DNA from: an uncultured Saprospiraceae bacterium
Lineage (GTDB): Bacteria > Bacteroidota > Bacteroidia > Chitinophagales > Saprospiraceae
NCBI GenBank assembly: GCA_938022165.1
Contig: CALIEI010000186.1
Coordinates: 1 to 40,028, forward strand
Direction: 5' to 3'
DNA length: 40,028 nt
Part shown: positions 18,601 to 26,926 of the stretch, in pieces
How the letters are laid out: every line of letters begins with the position of its first letter
How positions within the stretch are numbered: the stretch's first letter is position 1
The notes under the pieces: generated by a model
What the model was told of the DNA's origin: nothing
Database searches by the model: none
The model's input: the letters and a program-made list of their open reading frames with translations, nothing else
Translations under genes and position numbers: made by a program

Positions 18601-21600
18601 GCAAGTATCATTTGTGTATCCTGGCTCTTCTACAGCTTATACTCATTTAGGTGCTGATATATTCAAAGCATTCCCTGGTCTACATGATAAGTATGAAAAG
18701 GAGTTGCCTAATATGGATCAATTTGTTTGGCCTGATTATACTTACCCAAAAACTATAAGCATTAAAGATACTCCTCCTGCTATACAAGAGAATGCTATAG
18801 CCATGATGTCTATAGGTGTATTCCACTCTGCTGTTTACACGCATATCCTGAAAGATGTTTTCAAGTGCCATCCAGATATTGCATTTGGATATAGTATGGG
18901 AGAATGTAGTAGCATGTGGTATTCTCTAGGCATATGGGATGCTAAAAATTCGCACGTATTCCAGAACTCTCCAATCTTTAAAGAGCAATTTGCGGGAGAA
19001 TTAAATTGCCTAGCAAATCATTGGAATATTGATTCAAAAACAGCGCAAGAAAAATGGCTTAGTTTAATTTTATTTGCCCCAAAAGAATCCGTAGAGAAAG
19101 CAATAAGTTCATATCCAAATGTCTTCTTGACATTTATAAATACCGCCAATGAGCTTATCATATCTGGAGATAAAGTAGATTGTTATGCTATTGCAGAAGC
19201 ATTGAATTGCAAATCAATGCCTCTACCCTTTCAAAATGTTATTCATCATGATTTTTGTAGAAGTGAATCAAAGGGTTTATTGCAGATGCATGATTTTGAT
19301 ATTCAAAATCCTACATCGATCAAATTTTATTCTAGTATCAAAAGAGACTTCTTGCCGATAGAAAGTACGGGTATTGCTATCAACTCTGCTGAAGTCTGCT
19401 GCAAATCCGTTGATTTCACGCAAAGTGTAAATGATGTTTACAATAACGGAGCAAGGATATTTATTGAACTCGGCGCAAATGCAACTTGTACAAACTGGAT
19501 CAAGGATATTCTAAAAGAAAAAGAACATGTTGCTCTAAGTTTGGACATAAAAGGTAAATCTACTGGAAACACTATTGCTTCTGCTTTGGCTATGCTGGTT
19601 GCCCATCAAGTAGACTTAGATTTGAGCCCATTCTTTGAAAGTAAGCTCAAAGAAAATCAAAAGAAATCCTTTTTCAAGAAAATAAAACTTGGAGGGCCAA
19701 GAGTGGATGCGATATTCGAAGATACTAGACTAACAAGCTTATTTGAAAATTATAAAATTAAAGAAGCAGAATACATTTCAACAACTGAAAATAGCGGCGT
19801 GCTATTAGCTGTGCAAAATAAAGTAGATAGTAAAAAGAACATAACTACGATCAAAAAAATTAGAACTCAAAATATGGAAAGCACTATAGTGCAAAAGACA
19901 AGCACATCAAAAAGTAAATCAATTGGTGAAAATGGTCTACGATTGCAAAATTTCGAAAGTGGAGAACAACTTCAAGGTAAAGAGATCATTTTTTCTCAGG
20001 CCGATTTAGAAGAGTTTGCTACAGGTAAAATCGCTAATGTATTTGGTGAAGAATATGGCATCATAGATGGCTACTCAAGAAGAGTTATGCTTCCAATGTA
20101 CCCCTACTTGTTGGTTAGTCGTGTGACAGGCTTAAAAGGAAAGAGAGGTGAATTTGTTCCATCTACCATGCAAACAGAATACGACATACCTTATAACGCG
20201 TGGTTCACTACCGACAGACAAATACCGTGGGCTGTATCCGTTGAATCAGGTCAATGTGATCTTTTATTGATTTCTTATCTAGGGATAGATTTTGAAAATA
20301 AAGGAAAACTCGTATACCGTCTTCTTGATTGTACTTTAACTTTTGTAGATGATCTTCCATTTGAAGGGCAAACATTGCGCTATGATATATCAATCAATTC
20401 TTTTGTTAGAAACGGAGAAAACTTATTGTTCTTTTTCAGCTACAGATGCTATGTAGAAGATAGACTTGTACTAAAAATGGATAATGGTTGCGCTGGCTTC
20501 TTTAGCGATGAACAATTGGCTGAAGGGAATGGAGTGGTATACACGGATAGTGAAAAAGAAGATAGAGCTAATGCCAAGAAAAGAATCTTTACTCCCCTTT
20601 TGAATTGTAATAAAACACAATTCAACAAAACGGACTTACAGCACCTAATCAATGGGCAACCAGAATTGTGCTTTGGTGATGTGTCCTATTTTCCAAATGG
20701 GCGGAATCCCTCCCTTTGTCTACCCCCTGAGAAAATATTGATGATTGACAGAATAAGTCATGTTGACATTCATGGAGGGGCTTATGGTTTAGGAACCATT
20801 ACAGCGGAGAAAGATCTCAATCCAGGTGATTGGTATTTCCCTTGTCATTTTAGAGATGATGAGGTGCTTGCAGGTTCTTTACAAGCGGAAGGTGGAGGAA
20901 ATTTACTTCGGTTCTTCATGTTGTACTTAGGATTGCAGAGACTTACAAAAGATGCTAGGTATCAACCTATATTTGATTTACCACAAAAGGTACGTTGCCG
21001 AAAGCAAGTGACGCCAAAGGATACTAAGCTGATCTATAAATTAGAGATTAAAGAGATTGGTTTAATACCAAATCCGTATGTCATAGGTGACTTAGAGATC
21101 ATCTCTGATGGGATTGTAACGGTACACTTTGAGAATCTAGGATTGCAGCTTAGAGAAAAAGATAATCCAAAGTATTTAGAAGAGCAATCAGGAGTACCTG
21201 TTTCAGCAAGATCGGAGGGTGCGCTCTTGAATGAAAAAGACATTACGACTTTTGCCCTAGATGATTTGTCAAAGTGCTTTGGTCCAGATTTCTCGATCTA
21301 TGATGGTCGTAAAGTTTCAAGACAACCTAATACAGACCTACAAGTCATTTCGAGAATCTTAAAAGTAGAAGGCCAAAGAGGAGACTTTAGTAAGCCAAGC
21401 ACAATTTATGCAGAATACGACGTACCGAAAGATGCATGGTACTATGAGCAAAATAGTTCAGCTACTATGCCTTATTCCATTTTGATGGAGGTAGCCTTGC
21501 AACCTTGTGGTTTATTGGGTGCTTATCTAGGTTCTACACTACCCTTCGCAGATAAGAATCTTTATTTCCGAAATCTGGATGGTGAAGGAGAAATGTTTGA

Positions 21601-22372
21601 CCTACCAATAGGAACGGATTTTAGAGGTAAGACCATTCATAATAAATCCGTATTGGTGTCGTCTGTAGCGCTGGGAGGTACTGTTTTGCAGAACTACACT
21701 TTTGAGTTATCTATAGATGGACATATATTCTATAAAGGTAAATCATCCTTCGGCTTTTTCCCTGCTGACGCCTTGGCTGCACAAGCAGGATTGGATAAAG
21801 GGAAAGAGATTCCTTCGTGGTTGGTACAAAACAACATTCCAGAAAGTCAATATATGCGAATCAATTTGGATTCTTTATATGGTCGAATGAAGCTGTTCAA
21901 AGCACCTGCAAACAAACCGCACTACAAATTATCTGGCGACCAACTATTGCTATTAGACAATTTGATCATAGCTAAAAATCAAGGCGAGCATGGTAAAGGA
22001 TATGTGTATGCCAGTAAAAAAATAAAAACCTACGATTGGTTCTTCACCTGCCATTTTTATCAAGATCCGGTAATGCCTGGTTCTCTTGGTGTAGAAGCTA
22101 TTATGCAGGCTATGCAAACATTTGCTTTGCAGCAAGATTTGGGGGCTCGCTTCCAATCACCAAGATTTGAACAAGTGGCCAATCATACCACTGTTTGGAA
22201 ATACAGAGGACAGATACTGTTACATGTAGACAGTATGCATCTAGAAGTGCATGTGAAATCTATAAAAGAAGATACTCAGCATACTACAATAGTGGCAGAT
22301 GCTTATCTATGGAATGAAGGAATGCGCATATATCAAGTGACTGGTTTGGCGCTTCGGTTAATTGAAAGTTAA
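15626..22372 (+). CDS. pfaC: PUFA synthase PfaC-type with built-in PfaB-like AT (KS-CLF-AT-DH-DH)
   Basis: 2248 residues from a GTG that overlaps the previous stop by 10 nt. The first KS (about 5-445) is complete: Cys199 in DAACATS, His335 in ECHATGT, His372 in SNMGHLL. A second KS fold (about 468-860) is a chain-length factor. Glu670 takes the Cys position (in SCGEQSS) and Asn replaces the second His (SNIGN). An acyltransferase domain (about 990-1290) has Ser1090 in GYSMGEC, the form seen in PfaB. Four hotdog units follow as two FabA-like dehydratases. The pairs are His1741/Glu1755 (CHFRDDEVLAGSLQAE) and His2143/Glu2157 (CHFYQDPVMPGSLGVE). No separate pfaB is present; the AT here fills that place, as in myxobacterial Pfa3-type proteins, though without their AGPAT domain. 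Confidence 0.92.
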   Translation: MELRKEKIAIIGSSGLFPGSQTKEAFWQNLLEKKDLTSSALEVDFGYSPDAFFDSQKGTIDKCYSLRGGYIRDFEFDPNGYQLQSDYLSKLDKLYQWSLFACRDSLEDAGYYGKSVLQRCGLVLGNLSFPTSTSHQQLAHIYTDTIEQKVQNLLGDEHFRLVDDAAKKYRRPSIDSPPSELVADGIGLGGIHYTLDAACATSLYAIKLASDELLAGNADLMLAGAVCASDQLFIHMGFSIFHAYAGSNEKFVPLDQASGGLVSSEGAGIVVLKRLSDAERDGDNIMGVIGGIGLSNDGQGKFLLSPNPKGQALAFERAYENNNIDPKNTSYIECHATGTPLGDKTEINSISDYFIKHQSLPLLGSVKSNMGHLLTAAGMTGLQKVLLAMEHQVIPPNINLKEAVTAKNNWIKDEQIISETTEWNDLDKQAGINSFGFGGTNAHMIVQSYQEGKFGKVGTSTKRNNSTLAITGMDVHFGNCVGIDQFSDTIFHGKQHFIDLPKNRWKGYENNQELLASFGFENGEAPQGAFIEDFEIDLLRYKIQPKEAETLEPQQALILKVADNAIKDANLKTSQNVAVIIAMESELAIHHYLARWDMSWQLDQALHREGHTLEHSQQEALEKATRNSVYFREGSQTPSQHTSFVGNIMASRIAALWDFSGPAFTVSCGEQSSYRALNIAQLMLDNDEVDAVVVGGVDLCGGLESMLLRNQDSKFSTRTNSAFFAENNFKGQTIGEGAGAIVLQKSTTVKDTNVYATLESNKSNKLLENCGLLEFSAHQKELFDSISNTNTASIAVGSIQSNIGNTIAASGIASIIKCSLCVSNKFIPAIPNWEAPDTSLNLVDKSFYFPSKSRPWITNENEIRKATVIADKNESWVLSEAAPTQKEILDLNEFPFFFQLKGQNEAEFLHQLSALEIALSTDKNCKVLSQEFHNLANQKQGLNLVLLSQSKSELKREINFFKKIFGETIAQNTSIKTPSGSYFTNNPLGKKGQVSFVYPGSSTAYTHLGADIFKAFPGLHDKYEKELPNMDQFVWPDYTYPKTISIKDTPPAIQENAIAMMSIGVFHSAVYTHILKDVFKCHPDIAFGYSMGECSSMWYSLGIWDAKNSHVFQNSPIFKEQFAGELNCLANHWNIDSKTAQEKWLSLILFAPKESVEKAISSYPNVFLTFINTANELIISGDKVDCYAIAEALNCKSMPLPFQNVIHHDFCRSESKGLLQMHDFDIQNPTSIKFYSSIKRDFLPIESTGIAINSAEVCCKSVDFTQSVNDVYNNGARIFIELGANATCTNWIKDILKEKEHVALSLDIKGKSTGNTIASALAMLVAHQVDLDLSPFFESKLKENQKKSFFKKIKLGGPRVDAIFEDTRLTSLFENYKIKEAEYISTTENSGVLLAVQNKVDSKKNITTIKKIRTQNMESTIVQKTSTSKSKSIGENGLRLQNFESGEQLQGKEIIFSQADLEEFATGKIANVFGEEYGIIDGYSRRVMLPMYPYLLVSRVTGLKGKRGEFVPSTMQTEYDIPYNAWFTTDRQIPWAVSVESGQCDLLLISYLGIDFENKGKLVYRLLDCTLTFVDDLPFEGQTLRYDISINSFVRNGENLLFFFSYRCYVEDRLVLKMDNGCAGFFSDEQLAEGNGVVYTDSEKEDRANAKKRIFTPLLNCNKTQFNKTDLQHLINGQPELCFGDVSYFPNGRNPSLCLPPEKILMIDRISHVDIHGGAYGLGTITAEKDLNPGDWYFPCHFRDDEVLAGSLQAEGGGNLLRFFMLYLGLQRLTKDARYQPIFDLPQKVRCRKQVTPKDTKLIYKLEIKEIGLIPNPYVIGDLEIISDGIVTVHFENLGLQLREKDNPKYLEEQSGVPVSARSEGALLNEKDITTFALDDLSKCFGPDFSIYDGRKVSRQPNTDLQVISRILKVEGQRGDFSKPSTIYAEYDVPKDAWYYEQNSSATMPYSILMEVALQPCGLLGAYLGSTLPFADKNLYFRNLDGEGEMFDLPIGTDFRGKTIHNKSVLVSSVALGGTVLQNYTFELSIDGHIFYKGKSSFGFFPADALAAQAGLDKGKEIPSWLVQNNIPESQYMRINLDSLYGRMKLFKAPANKPHYKLSGDQLLLLDNLIIAKNQGEHGKGYVYASKKIKTYDWFFTCHFYQDPVMPGSLGVEAIMQAMQTFALQQDLGARFQSPRFEQVANHTTVWKYRGQILLHVDSMHLEVHVKSIKEDTQHTTIVADAYLWNEGMRIYQVTGLALRLIES

Positions 22373-22404
22373 GAATTAAGAAATGCGTCAGGGATAGTAG
22401 GGGT

Positions 22405-22475
22405 CCCGAGATTTTCTCGGGAGTGCGTAGCACGGACACCCCCGCATAGCCCGGCCGGCCCGAAATTTTCTCGGG
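22405..22475. repeat. GC-rich palindromic element between pfaC and pfaD
   Basis: Two hairpins, CCCGAGA-TTT-TCTCGGG (22405-22421, perfect) and CCCGAAA-TTT-TCTCGGG (22459-22475, one mismatch), flank a GC-rich core with GGCCGGCC. The composition differs sharply from the genes around it. It lies inside the operon, 33 nt after the pfaC stop and 40 nt before pfaD. It looks like a dispersed intergenic element, and it could modulate read-through into pfaD. Confidence 0.7.
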
Positions 22476-22514
22476 ACGGAGACGCCCAAATAAAAAAAGA
22501 AAAAAATAATACGC

Positions 22515-24143
22515 ATGCAAGAGTTAGAATATAGAGGAACACCTCAAGCTTTGTTTTGGCAAGGATCGCCACGGGACATGGCTTTCGAAATAAATGAAAT
22601 CAAGGAAAAACTGGCGGACACCTCTTCACCATGCTACGTGGTAAAAGACTTTAGAGGACGAATCGGAGTAAGCAACGGCGGACAACTGGTCAGCGAAGGG
22701 AGAGGCTTGCAAGTGCTTGCGCATGCACCAAGCATGACGGCTAATCAATTAGGCGATCCAACATTTTTGGCTGACTACGATTTGCAATGTGCATACAAAA
22801 CAGGAGCCATGGCCAATGGAATAGCTTCTGCAGATTTGGTAATCGCCATGGGGAAAGCAGGGATGATAGGTAGTTTTGGAGCTGCTGGTTTGGTGCCGCA
22901 AAAAATAAAAACCGCTATCGAACAAATACAAGCTTCGTTACATAATCAAGCCTATGCATTCAATCTAATACACAGTCCCGTTGAAGCTGCATTGGAAGCG
23001 AACGCGGTACAGCTTTTTTTGGACCACGGAATACGTATCGTAGAAGCGTCTGCTTATCTAGGATTGACTGAACATATCGTGCGGTATAGAGTCGCAGGTT
23101 TAAGCGCAGATCAAAATGGAAAAACTATAATAGGCAATAAGGTAATCGCAAAAGTTTCTAGAACGGAGGTGGCTACGCACTTCATGCAGCCAGCACCAAG
23201 TAAAATGTTAGAAGATTTATTGGCACGAAACTTAATCACCGCACAGCAAGCTGAATTGGCAAAGCATATACCAATGGCGGATGACATCACGATTGAAGCC
23301 GACTCAGGTGGGCATACAGATAACAGAACCTTGGTGGCTTTGCTTCCTACGATCATAAAACTACGTGATGACATTCAGGCAAAATTTAATTATAAGCAAG
23401 CTATACGCATCGGTGCGGCAGGAGGAATTGCAACGCCTGCATCTGCCCTAGCGGCATTCATGATGGGGGCGGCATATATCGTGACGGGTTCGGTAAATCA
23501 GGCTTGCGTCGAAGCAGGCACTTCGGAACATGTGCGAAAATTATTGCAAGCTGTGGCGTCTACTGACGTCATGATGGCACCCGCATCAGACATGTTTGAG
23601 ATGGGTGTAGAACTGCAAGTATTAAAACGTGGAACGCTATTCGGACCACGAGCTAAAAAGCTATATGAATATTACAAACTGTATAATTCGATAGACGAAA
23701 TTCCTAGCGAAGAGCGTACAAAACTAGAGAAACAAGTATTCAAAAAACCACTGGAAGAAATTTGGCAGTCGTGCATTGCATTTTTTGAAGAGCGAGATCC
23801 CGCTCAGATAGAGCGTGCACAAAATAACCCAAAGCGAAAAATGGCTTTGATCTTCAGATGGTACCTAGGGCTGTCTTCCAACTGGGCAAATGCAGGTACG
23901 CCAGATCGTATTCCTGACATGCAAATATGGTGCGGCCCGGCGATGGGTGCCTTCAATGATTGGGTGCGAGGCACCTATCTTGAAGACTATCGAAATCGAC
24001 GTGCAGCTGATATAGCCAATCATATTATGCAAGGTGCTGCCTACCTGTATCGTACGCAAACTTTGAAGATGCAGGGTGTACATCTACCGGCACAATTAGA
24101 ACATTATGTACCTAGCAAACAAGAAGCATTGGTCATGGCATAA
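22515..24143 (+). CDS. pfaD: PUFA synthase PfaD, enoyl reductase (nitronate monooxygenase fold)
   Basis: 542 residues with an FMN-binding TIM-barrel like 2-nitropropane dioxygenase. PfaD reduces the enoyl intermediate in trans during polyunsaturated fatty acid synthesis. The family opening is clear (GTPQALFWQGSP, then PCYVVKDFRGRIGVSNGG). Flavin-binding glycines lie in GAAGGIATPASALAAFMMGA and YIVTGSVNQA. The downstream DVMMAPASDMFEMGVELQVL and RGTLFGPRAKKLYEYY are PfaD hallmarks. The length is normal. It is the last synthase gene, 142 nt behind pfaC across a GC-rich palindromic element. No SD is obvious. Its codons look somewhat GC-richer than those of pfaA and pfaC, a weak impression only. 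Confidence 0.94.
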   Translation: MQELEYRGTPQALFWQGSPRDMAFEINEIKEKLADTSSPCYVVKDFRGRIGVSNGGQLVSEGRGLQVLAHAPSMTANQLGDPTFLADYDLQCAYKTGAMANGIASADLVIAMGKAGMIGSFGAAGLVPQKIKTAIEQIQASLHNQAYAFNLIHSPVEAALEANAVQLFLDHGIRIVEASAYLGLTEHIVRYRVAGLSADQNGKTIIGNKVIAKVSRTEVATHFMQPAPSKMLEDLLARNLITAQQAELAKHIPMADDITIEADSGGHTDNRTLVALLPTIIKLRDDIQAKFNYKQAIRIGAAGGIATPASALAAFMMGAAYIVTGSVNQACVEAGTSEHVRKLLQAVASTDVMMAPASDMFEMGVELQVLKRGTLFGPRAKKLYEYYKLYNSIDEIPSEERTKLEKQVFKKPLEEIWQSCIAFFEERDPAQIERAQNNPKRKMALIFRWYLGLSSNWANAGTPDRIPDMQIWCGPAMGAFNDWVRGTYLEDYRNRRAADIANHIMQGAAYLYRTQTLKMQGVHLPAQLEHYVPSKQEALVMA

Positions 24144-24230
24144 GTATTAGCTAAAATTTATAATGTTAGCCTCACAATCAGGAACAATAATTGCCTTTTT
24201 ACTTTAGTAATAAAGGATTATTTGTACCTC

Positions 24231-25370
24231 GTGAGACTTCTATTTATAAGCCTGATTATTTTTTCGTCATGTACTCTTTTTGCTCAAAAAGACAGTACCG
24301 ACGTCAAACGTCTCGACTTTACTGGAGACTTTAGATTTAGAGTAGAACACGATTGGAACTCCATCAACTCAAATGGCGATCTACGCACCGATAGATCGAG
24401 GCTTAGATATCGTATGAGATTTGGTTTGCGTTATCAATTAGACCAAGTATCTTCCTTTGGAGCAAGGATCCGATCAGGTAACATCAACGATCAACAAGGC
24501 CCACATCTAACTATTGGCGGAAATAATGGCGAGTTTGGTTTATCTCAAATCGGGTTTGAAAAACTCTACTATCAGTTTTCATCCAAAAAATTTAAAGCAT
24601 GGATAGGCAAAAACGATATGCCTTTGCGAAAGATGAATGAGCTGTTTTGGAATGACAATGTATTTCCAGAAGGGATCGGTCTTCAATATATCGGACTAAA
24701 GAATAAGGAAAAGGCATTAAATCAATTTGGAATCAATGCAGGCCACTTTATTATCAATTCCAGAAATGGCAGTTTTTTCAACGACGCTTATTTGCAGATT
24801 ATACAGTTGGATTTCAAGTTACTCGATGAGCGCTTGAGCATTTTTCCAGGATATTACTTCTTCCATCAAATTGGAAATTTTCCTGACCAGCAACATGAGT
24901 TTTTATTGGATTATAAAATCTTCCACTTAGGTGGTGAATATATAATTTCACAAAAGTCTAAACTTAGATTGAGTGCAGAGCTCTATATGAATCTTCAAGA
25001 TTACACTGATCAAGAAGGCATAACAGATGCGTTTGTAGATCAAAAAGAGGGTGTTGTCATCTCAGCCAAGTATGGTCAGCTGAAGAAAAAGGGTGATTTT
25101 ATCGTGGATCTTTATTTAGCCAATCTACAGCAATATTCCATCGTTGATTACTTTGCACAAAATGATTGGGCTCGTTGGGATTACTCTAGCATCAATGCGA
25201 GTGGATCTAGATTGTCAAATTTCAGAGGCTTTGAATTGAGGCTGGGATATGCCTTTAAAGAAAGGTTCAATCTTATTTTGCGTGCTTATCAAGTAGAACA
25301 GCTAGTGGCTATTGGTACTAGTAGAGAAAATGGAAGTCGGATTAGACTAGATTTAAATATTGGGTTTTAA
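24231..25370 (+). CDS. Putative outer-membrane beta-barrel (porin/alginate-export-like)
   Basis: About 379 residues from GTG 24231; a TTG nine bases upstream (24222) is also possible. The GTG gives the better signal peptide (RLLFISLIIFSSCTLFAQ, cut before Gln). The mature protein opens with DFTGDFRFRVEHDWNS and RSRLRYRMRFGLRYQL, alternating strands typical of alginate-export/porin-like barrels. It ends in an aromatic residue (LDLNIGF), as outer-membrane barrels do. It follows pfaD in the same direction after 87 nt. There is no sequence evidence that it belongs to the PUFA operon, and no substrate can be assigned. Confidence 0.75.
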   Translation: MRLLFISLIIFSSCTLFAQKDSTDVKRLDFTGDFRFRVEHDWNSINSNGDLRTDRSRLRYRMRFGLRYQLDQVSSFGARIRSGNINDQQGPHLTIGGNNGEFGLSQIGFEKLYYQFSSKKFKAWIGKNDMPLRKMNELFWNDNVFPEGIGLQYIGLKNKEKALNQFGINAGHFIINSRNGSFFNDAYLQIIQLDFKLLDERLSIFPGYYFFHQIGNFPDQQHEFLLDYKIFHLGGEYIISQKSKLRLSAELYMNLQDYTDQEGITDAFVDQKEGVVISAKYGQLKKKGDFIVDLYLANLQQYSIVDYFAQNDWARWDYSSINASGSRLSNFRGFELRLGYAFKERFNLILRAYQVEQLVAIGTSRENGSRIRLDLNIGF

Positions 25371-25384
25371 TCAAGTTTACAGAC

Positions 25385-26254
25385 TTACTTCTCATCTCCC
25401 ATCACATTCAATTTCGCATTCGGTCTTAGTTCACTTATCGAAGGAACATTCTTTTCAAAACCAAGTATTTCCATAGAGTGTAGCAATTCGCCTTCTGACA
25501 ATAGATTTGACTCAACCTCAAAAAGCGTAGGCAACAAAATCCCATCAAAGTCTTTGTAATTTTTAAGTCGAGCTGCTCCAGCTACAAAATTATACATATC
25601 TCTTACGGTGTATTCAAGTTTTACGATTTGCTTTGATTCTGAATCTAACCATAGTAAATACTGATCGATTTTACGCTGCGGTGCGATACTGTTCCAAGAA
25701 GCTAATACTCCAGTACATTCAATCCCGTCGATAGTTTTTTTTCCGGCGTAGCTTACAGCATCTGCTTTAAGTATCCGCTTGGGGAATTCTACAAAATATT
25801 GATAAGTAGGTATCCAAAAAAGAGTATTCTTATGCTTTTTAAATACGGGTTCAGATCCAGCATTTGACTGGTATGTTTTCCAAGATTGTATCCCCCATTC
25901 ATCTCCTTTGTTCGGGCCATCCATAAAGGTAGCGCGACCATCATAAGAGCCGGGGATATAACTCAAATTGAGCAAGGTGCTAGGCTCAGGAAAAGGATTG
26001 CTCGTCTTGCCAATAAAGCCATACATGTTCTCTCTAAATTGTACAGTATAGGTATCCAGCTCATCCCAGTTAGATACTTGATGCGCCTTTGCCATTTCTT
26101 CTAATAGGTATTTCCCTTTAGCTTCGCTTGGGTTATTCTTTGCCGTTTCTGTCCTAATGTCAACAGTCCCAAAAAGATAAACACCTAATGCGAATAGCGC
26201 TATTAAGGCACCCAATCCTCCTAATATTTTCCAAAATAGATTCATCTTATTCAT
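25385..26254 (-). CDS. Membrane-anchored protein of unknown function
   Basis: 289 residues. One N-terminal membrane segment (about 8-29, WKILGGLGALIALFALGVYL) is followed by a soluble domain that should face the periplasm. The soluble part is rich in beta strands (FRENMYGFIGK, GVLASWNSI, KIDQYLLWLDSESKQIVKLE). This recalls LolA/LppX-like lipid-binding folds, where a strand with DxxxxxI and a following KLEY segment are common, but the likeness is weak. The convergent porin-like gene ends 14 nt away. I do not recognise the family firmly. Confidence 0.75.
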   Translation of the reverse strand: MNKMNLFWKILGGLGALIALFALGVYLFGTVDIRTETAKNNPSEAKGKYLLEEMAKAHQVSNWDELDTYTVQFRENMYGFIGKTSNPFPEPSTLLNLSYIPGSYDGRATFMDGPNKGDEWGIQSWKTYQSNAGSEPVFKKHKNTLFWIPTYQYFVEFPKRILKADAVSYAGKKTIDGIECTGVLASWNSIAPQRKIDQYLLWLDSESKQIVKLEYTVRDMYNFVAGAARLKNYKDFDGILLPTLFEVESNLLSEGELLHSMEILGFEKNVPSISELRPNAKLNVMGDEK

Positions 26255-26398
26255 TTTACACCCTTGAACAACAAACGAATATATAGATAGTTACCACAAA
26301 GAATATCAAGTTGAAAAAGAAAATAGAGATATTAATTAGGGTTTATTGAAATAATTTATGCTATTTCACGTACAAAAGAGCTGCACTTGGATTAACCC

Positions 26399-26875
26399 AT
26401 GATAAAGAACCTTTTAGTTACTATAATCGATTCATTTTATTTCCTGTTTAAGGGATTTATGCCGCTCAAGACTTATCGCTATGCGGTGTGTGGTGGAGGT
26501 AATCTTGTACTAGATTTGTTACTCTATGCGATCTTCTACAATTTCATTTTTGTGAAGCAAAATGTAGACTTGGGCTTCATCACCTTTAGCCCTCATATTG
26601 CTTCCCTGTTTATAGTATTTCCGATAACGTTTTTTACGGGCTTCTTGCTCAATAAGTACATTGCCTTTGAAGATTCAAATATCAAAGGTGGGACACAGCT
26701 ATTGAGATATTGGCTGGTCGCTATTGGCGCTATGGTGATTAGTTATTTGTGCATGAAGTTATTTGTGGAAGTGATCGGCATCTATCCTACTCCTTCCAAA
26801 GCAATCACCATAGCCATCACTGTTGTGTACAGTTATATTTTACAAAGCAACTATAGTTTTAAAGTAGAGCAATAA
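26399..26875 (+). CDS. GtrA-family membrane protein
   Basis: 158 residues with four predicted membrane helices. The family pattern is clear: RYAVCGGGNLVLDLLLYAIF near residue 25, FLLNKYIAFE after helix 2, and the C-terminal SYILQSNYSFKV. GtrA-like proteins are thought to flip polyprenyl-linked sugars or to help surface-polysaccharide modification. No glycosyltransferase partner is adjacent here. It ends in a strong bidirectional terminator shared with the convergent PDZ protein gene. Confidence 0.88.
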   Translation: MIKNLLVTIIDSFYFLFKGFMPLKTYRYAVCGGGNLVLDLLLYAIFYNFIFVKQNVDLGFITFSPHIASLFIVFPITFFTGFLLNKYIAFEDSNIKGGTQLLRYWLVAIGAMVISYLCMKLFVEVIGIYPTPSKAITIAITVVYSYILQSNYSFKVEQ

Positions 26876-26912
26876 AAAAAGGCCGCTTCCTTTTCGAAAG
26901 CGGCCTTTTTTT
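26875..26912. terminator. Bidirectional rho-independent terminator
   Basis: GGCCGCTT (26881-26888) pairs with AAGCGGCC (26898-26905). An A run precedes the stem and a T7 run follows it, so it works on both strands. It lies between the convergent GtrA and PDZ-protein genes. Confidence 0.92.
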
Positions 26913-26926
26913 ATACATCCTACTTA

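Noticed and set aside
22284-22572. Two minus-strand ORFs across the pfaC-pfaD gap
   Set aside because: They overlap pfaC, the GC-rich palindromic element and pfaD in antisense and show no protein-like features.
24144-24230. Promoter for the porin-like gene
   Set aside because: No TTTG-N19-TAnnTTTG match could be placed; near matches had wrong spacing.
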